Part shown: piece after piece, positions 63,198 to 64,000 of the stretch
Position numbering within the stretch: position 1 is the stretch's first letter
Layout: each line of letters starts with the position of its first letter
From: Paenibacillus xylanivorans
GTDB taxonomy: Bacteria; Bacillota; Bacilli; Paenibacillales; Paenibacillaceae
Assembly: GCF_001280595.1 (NCBI RefSeq)
Contig: NZ_LITU01000068.1
Span: 60,055-124,054, forward strand
Direction: 5' to 3'
Length of the DNA stretch: 64,000 nucleotides
Notes under the pieces: generated by a model
What the model was told of the DNA's origin: nothing
Databases searched by the model: none
What the model saw: the letters and a program-made list of their open reading frames with translations, nothing else
Translations under genes and position numbers: made by a program

Positions 63198-64000
63198 TTA
63201 GAATATTTTTCTGTCGGTGTATTTTTTGGCCAATTCGTTGGCAGACAATAATAGAACAATACCGATCACTGACTTGAACAACCCAACAGCCGTACCAAAA
63301 CTATACTGTCTGCCAACAAGACCAATCCGGTATACATAGGTATCCAGAATATCGCCCGACTCATAGACAACCGGATTGTACAGATTATAGATTTGATCGA
63401 AGCCTGCGCTCAAAATATTGGTCAGACTCATGACCCCCATGAGCAGGATAATAGGCAGCATACCCGGCAATGTAATATGCCATACTTTTCTCCACCAGCT
63501 CGCTCCATCTATCCCTGACGCTTCATATAGGCCGGGATCAATAGAGGTAATTGCAGCCAAATAAACGATGGAACTATAACCGAATTCCTTCCATACGTCC
63601 GTCCCGATAATTAGCGGTTGGAACCAGGTGTTGCTTCCGAGAAAATTAATATTTTCCAAGCCGAAAACGGCTAAAATCTGATTTACACTTCCATCCAGGC
63701 TGAACATGTTAACGACCACGGAGGCCAGAACGACCCAAGACAAAAAGTGGGGCAGATATACAATCGTCTGCACGGATTTTTTAACGAATTTAAAGCGGAT
63801 CTCGTTTAATAAAATGGAAAAAATGATGGCCATCAGTGTGCCGAGTAGAATCTTGGCGATGGCAATCACCAACGTATTGCTGATAACTTGACCGATGTCC
63901 GGCAGTTTAAACATATAAATAAAATGCTTCAGCCCAACAAATTCGGAGCCAAACATACCCTTGGCTGGTACGTAATCCTGAAACGCCGTAATGACACCAA
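63198..64000 (-). CDS. Carbohydrate ABC transporter permease (CUT1, LplB type), partial at 5' end
   Basis: The minus strand is open to the window edge, and the sequence before the first ATG (ITAFQDYVPAKGMFGSEFVGL) already belongs to the protein, as in LplB-type permeases where this loop follows the first membrane segment. Coupling loop YEASGIDGASWWRKVWHITL is present. The start and binding-protein gene lie outside the window. Confidence 0.9.
   Translation of the reverse strand, partial: GVITAFQDYVPAKGMFGSEFVGLKHFIYMFKLPDIGQVISNTLVIAIAKILLGTLMAIIFSILLNEIRFKFVKKSVQTIVYLPHFLSWVVLASVVVNMFSLDGSVNQILAVFGLENINFLGSNTWFQPLIIGTDVWKEFGYSSIVYLAAITSIDPGLYEASGIDGASWWRKVWHITLPGMLPIILLMGVMSLTNILSAGFDQIYNLYNPVVYESGDILDTYVYRIGLVGRQYSFGTAVGLFKSVIGIVLLLSANELAKKYTDRKIF

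Overview
The window reads as a chromosomal segment of a spore-forming, saprophytic Firmicute, most likely Paenibacillus. The basis is a moderate GC content, strong AGGAGG-type ribosome binding sites, a gerA-type spore germination operon behind a sigma-G-like promoter, CcpA cre sites, YesM/YesN-type two-component systems with CUT1 sugar importers, S-layer-homology proteins and large secreted glucanases. Most genes are on the minus strand. No rRNA, tRNA, CRISPR array, transposase or prophage was seen. The window cuts an aminotransferase gene at its left edge and a sugar permease gene at its right edge.

Layout: 1-3.2 kb, an aminotransferase, then an FAD oxidoreductase/methyltransferase pair. 3.4-6.9 kb, the germination receptor operon (A, B, C subunits). 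7-8.9 kb, MarR regulator and MFS exporter. 9-19.1 kb, an arabino-oligosaccharide locus: AraC regulator, YesM/YesN sensor and regulator, binding protein, two permeases and a GH51 arabinofuranosidase. 19.3-22 kb, a sulfatase joined to a split CHR (chromate/sulfate-type) transporter. 22.2-31 kb, a second sugar locus: ArsR-type regulator, binding protein, two permeases, tandem GH2 enzymes and an aldose epimerase. 31.3-33.9 kb, cytochrome P450 and isochorismatase-like hydrolase divergent from a TetR regulator. 34-40 kb, GNAT, MFS/TetR pair, YjbR, methyltransferase, Fur-controlled haem monooxygenase and DEAD-box helicase. 40.4-45.9 kb, a small secreted protein, a guanidine-I riboswitch with an SMR pair, aldo/keto reductases with AraC, and OsmC. 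46-57.5 kb, cell-surface and secreted functions: a 1351-residue S-layer-anchored DUF2252 protein, a GH30 glucanase, a squalene-hopene-type cyclase and a GH87 alpha-1,3-glucanase. 58.4-60.6 kb, YeiH and LysR. 60.6-64 kb, a GH13 oligo-1,6-glucosidase with two permeases.

How it works together: three separate import-plus-hydrolysis cassettes bring in oligosaccharides and cut them in the cytoplasm, while the secreted GH30 and GH87 enzymes attack beta-1,6/beta-1,3-type and alpha-1,3-glucans outside. Several control circuits can be read directly from DNA: cre sites on the sugar operons, a shared inverted repeat at the ArsR-type regulator and its neighbouring operon, a Fur box, a guanidine riboswitch, and duplicated palindromic operators at the TetR and MarR genes. 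The least explained object is the surface protein that combines a lamin-tail domain, a DUF2252 kinase-like core and SLH anchors.
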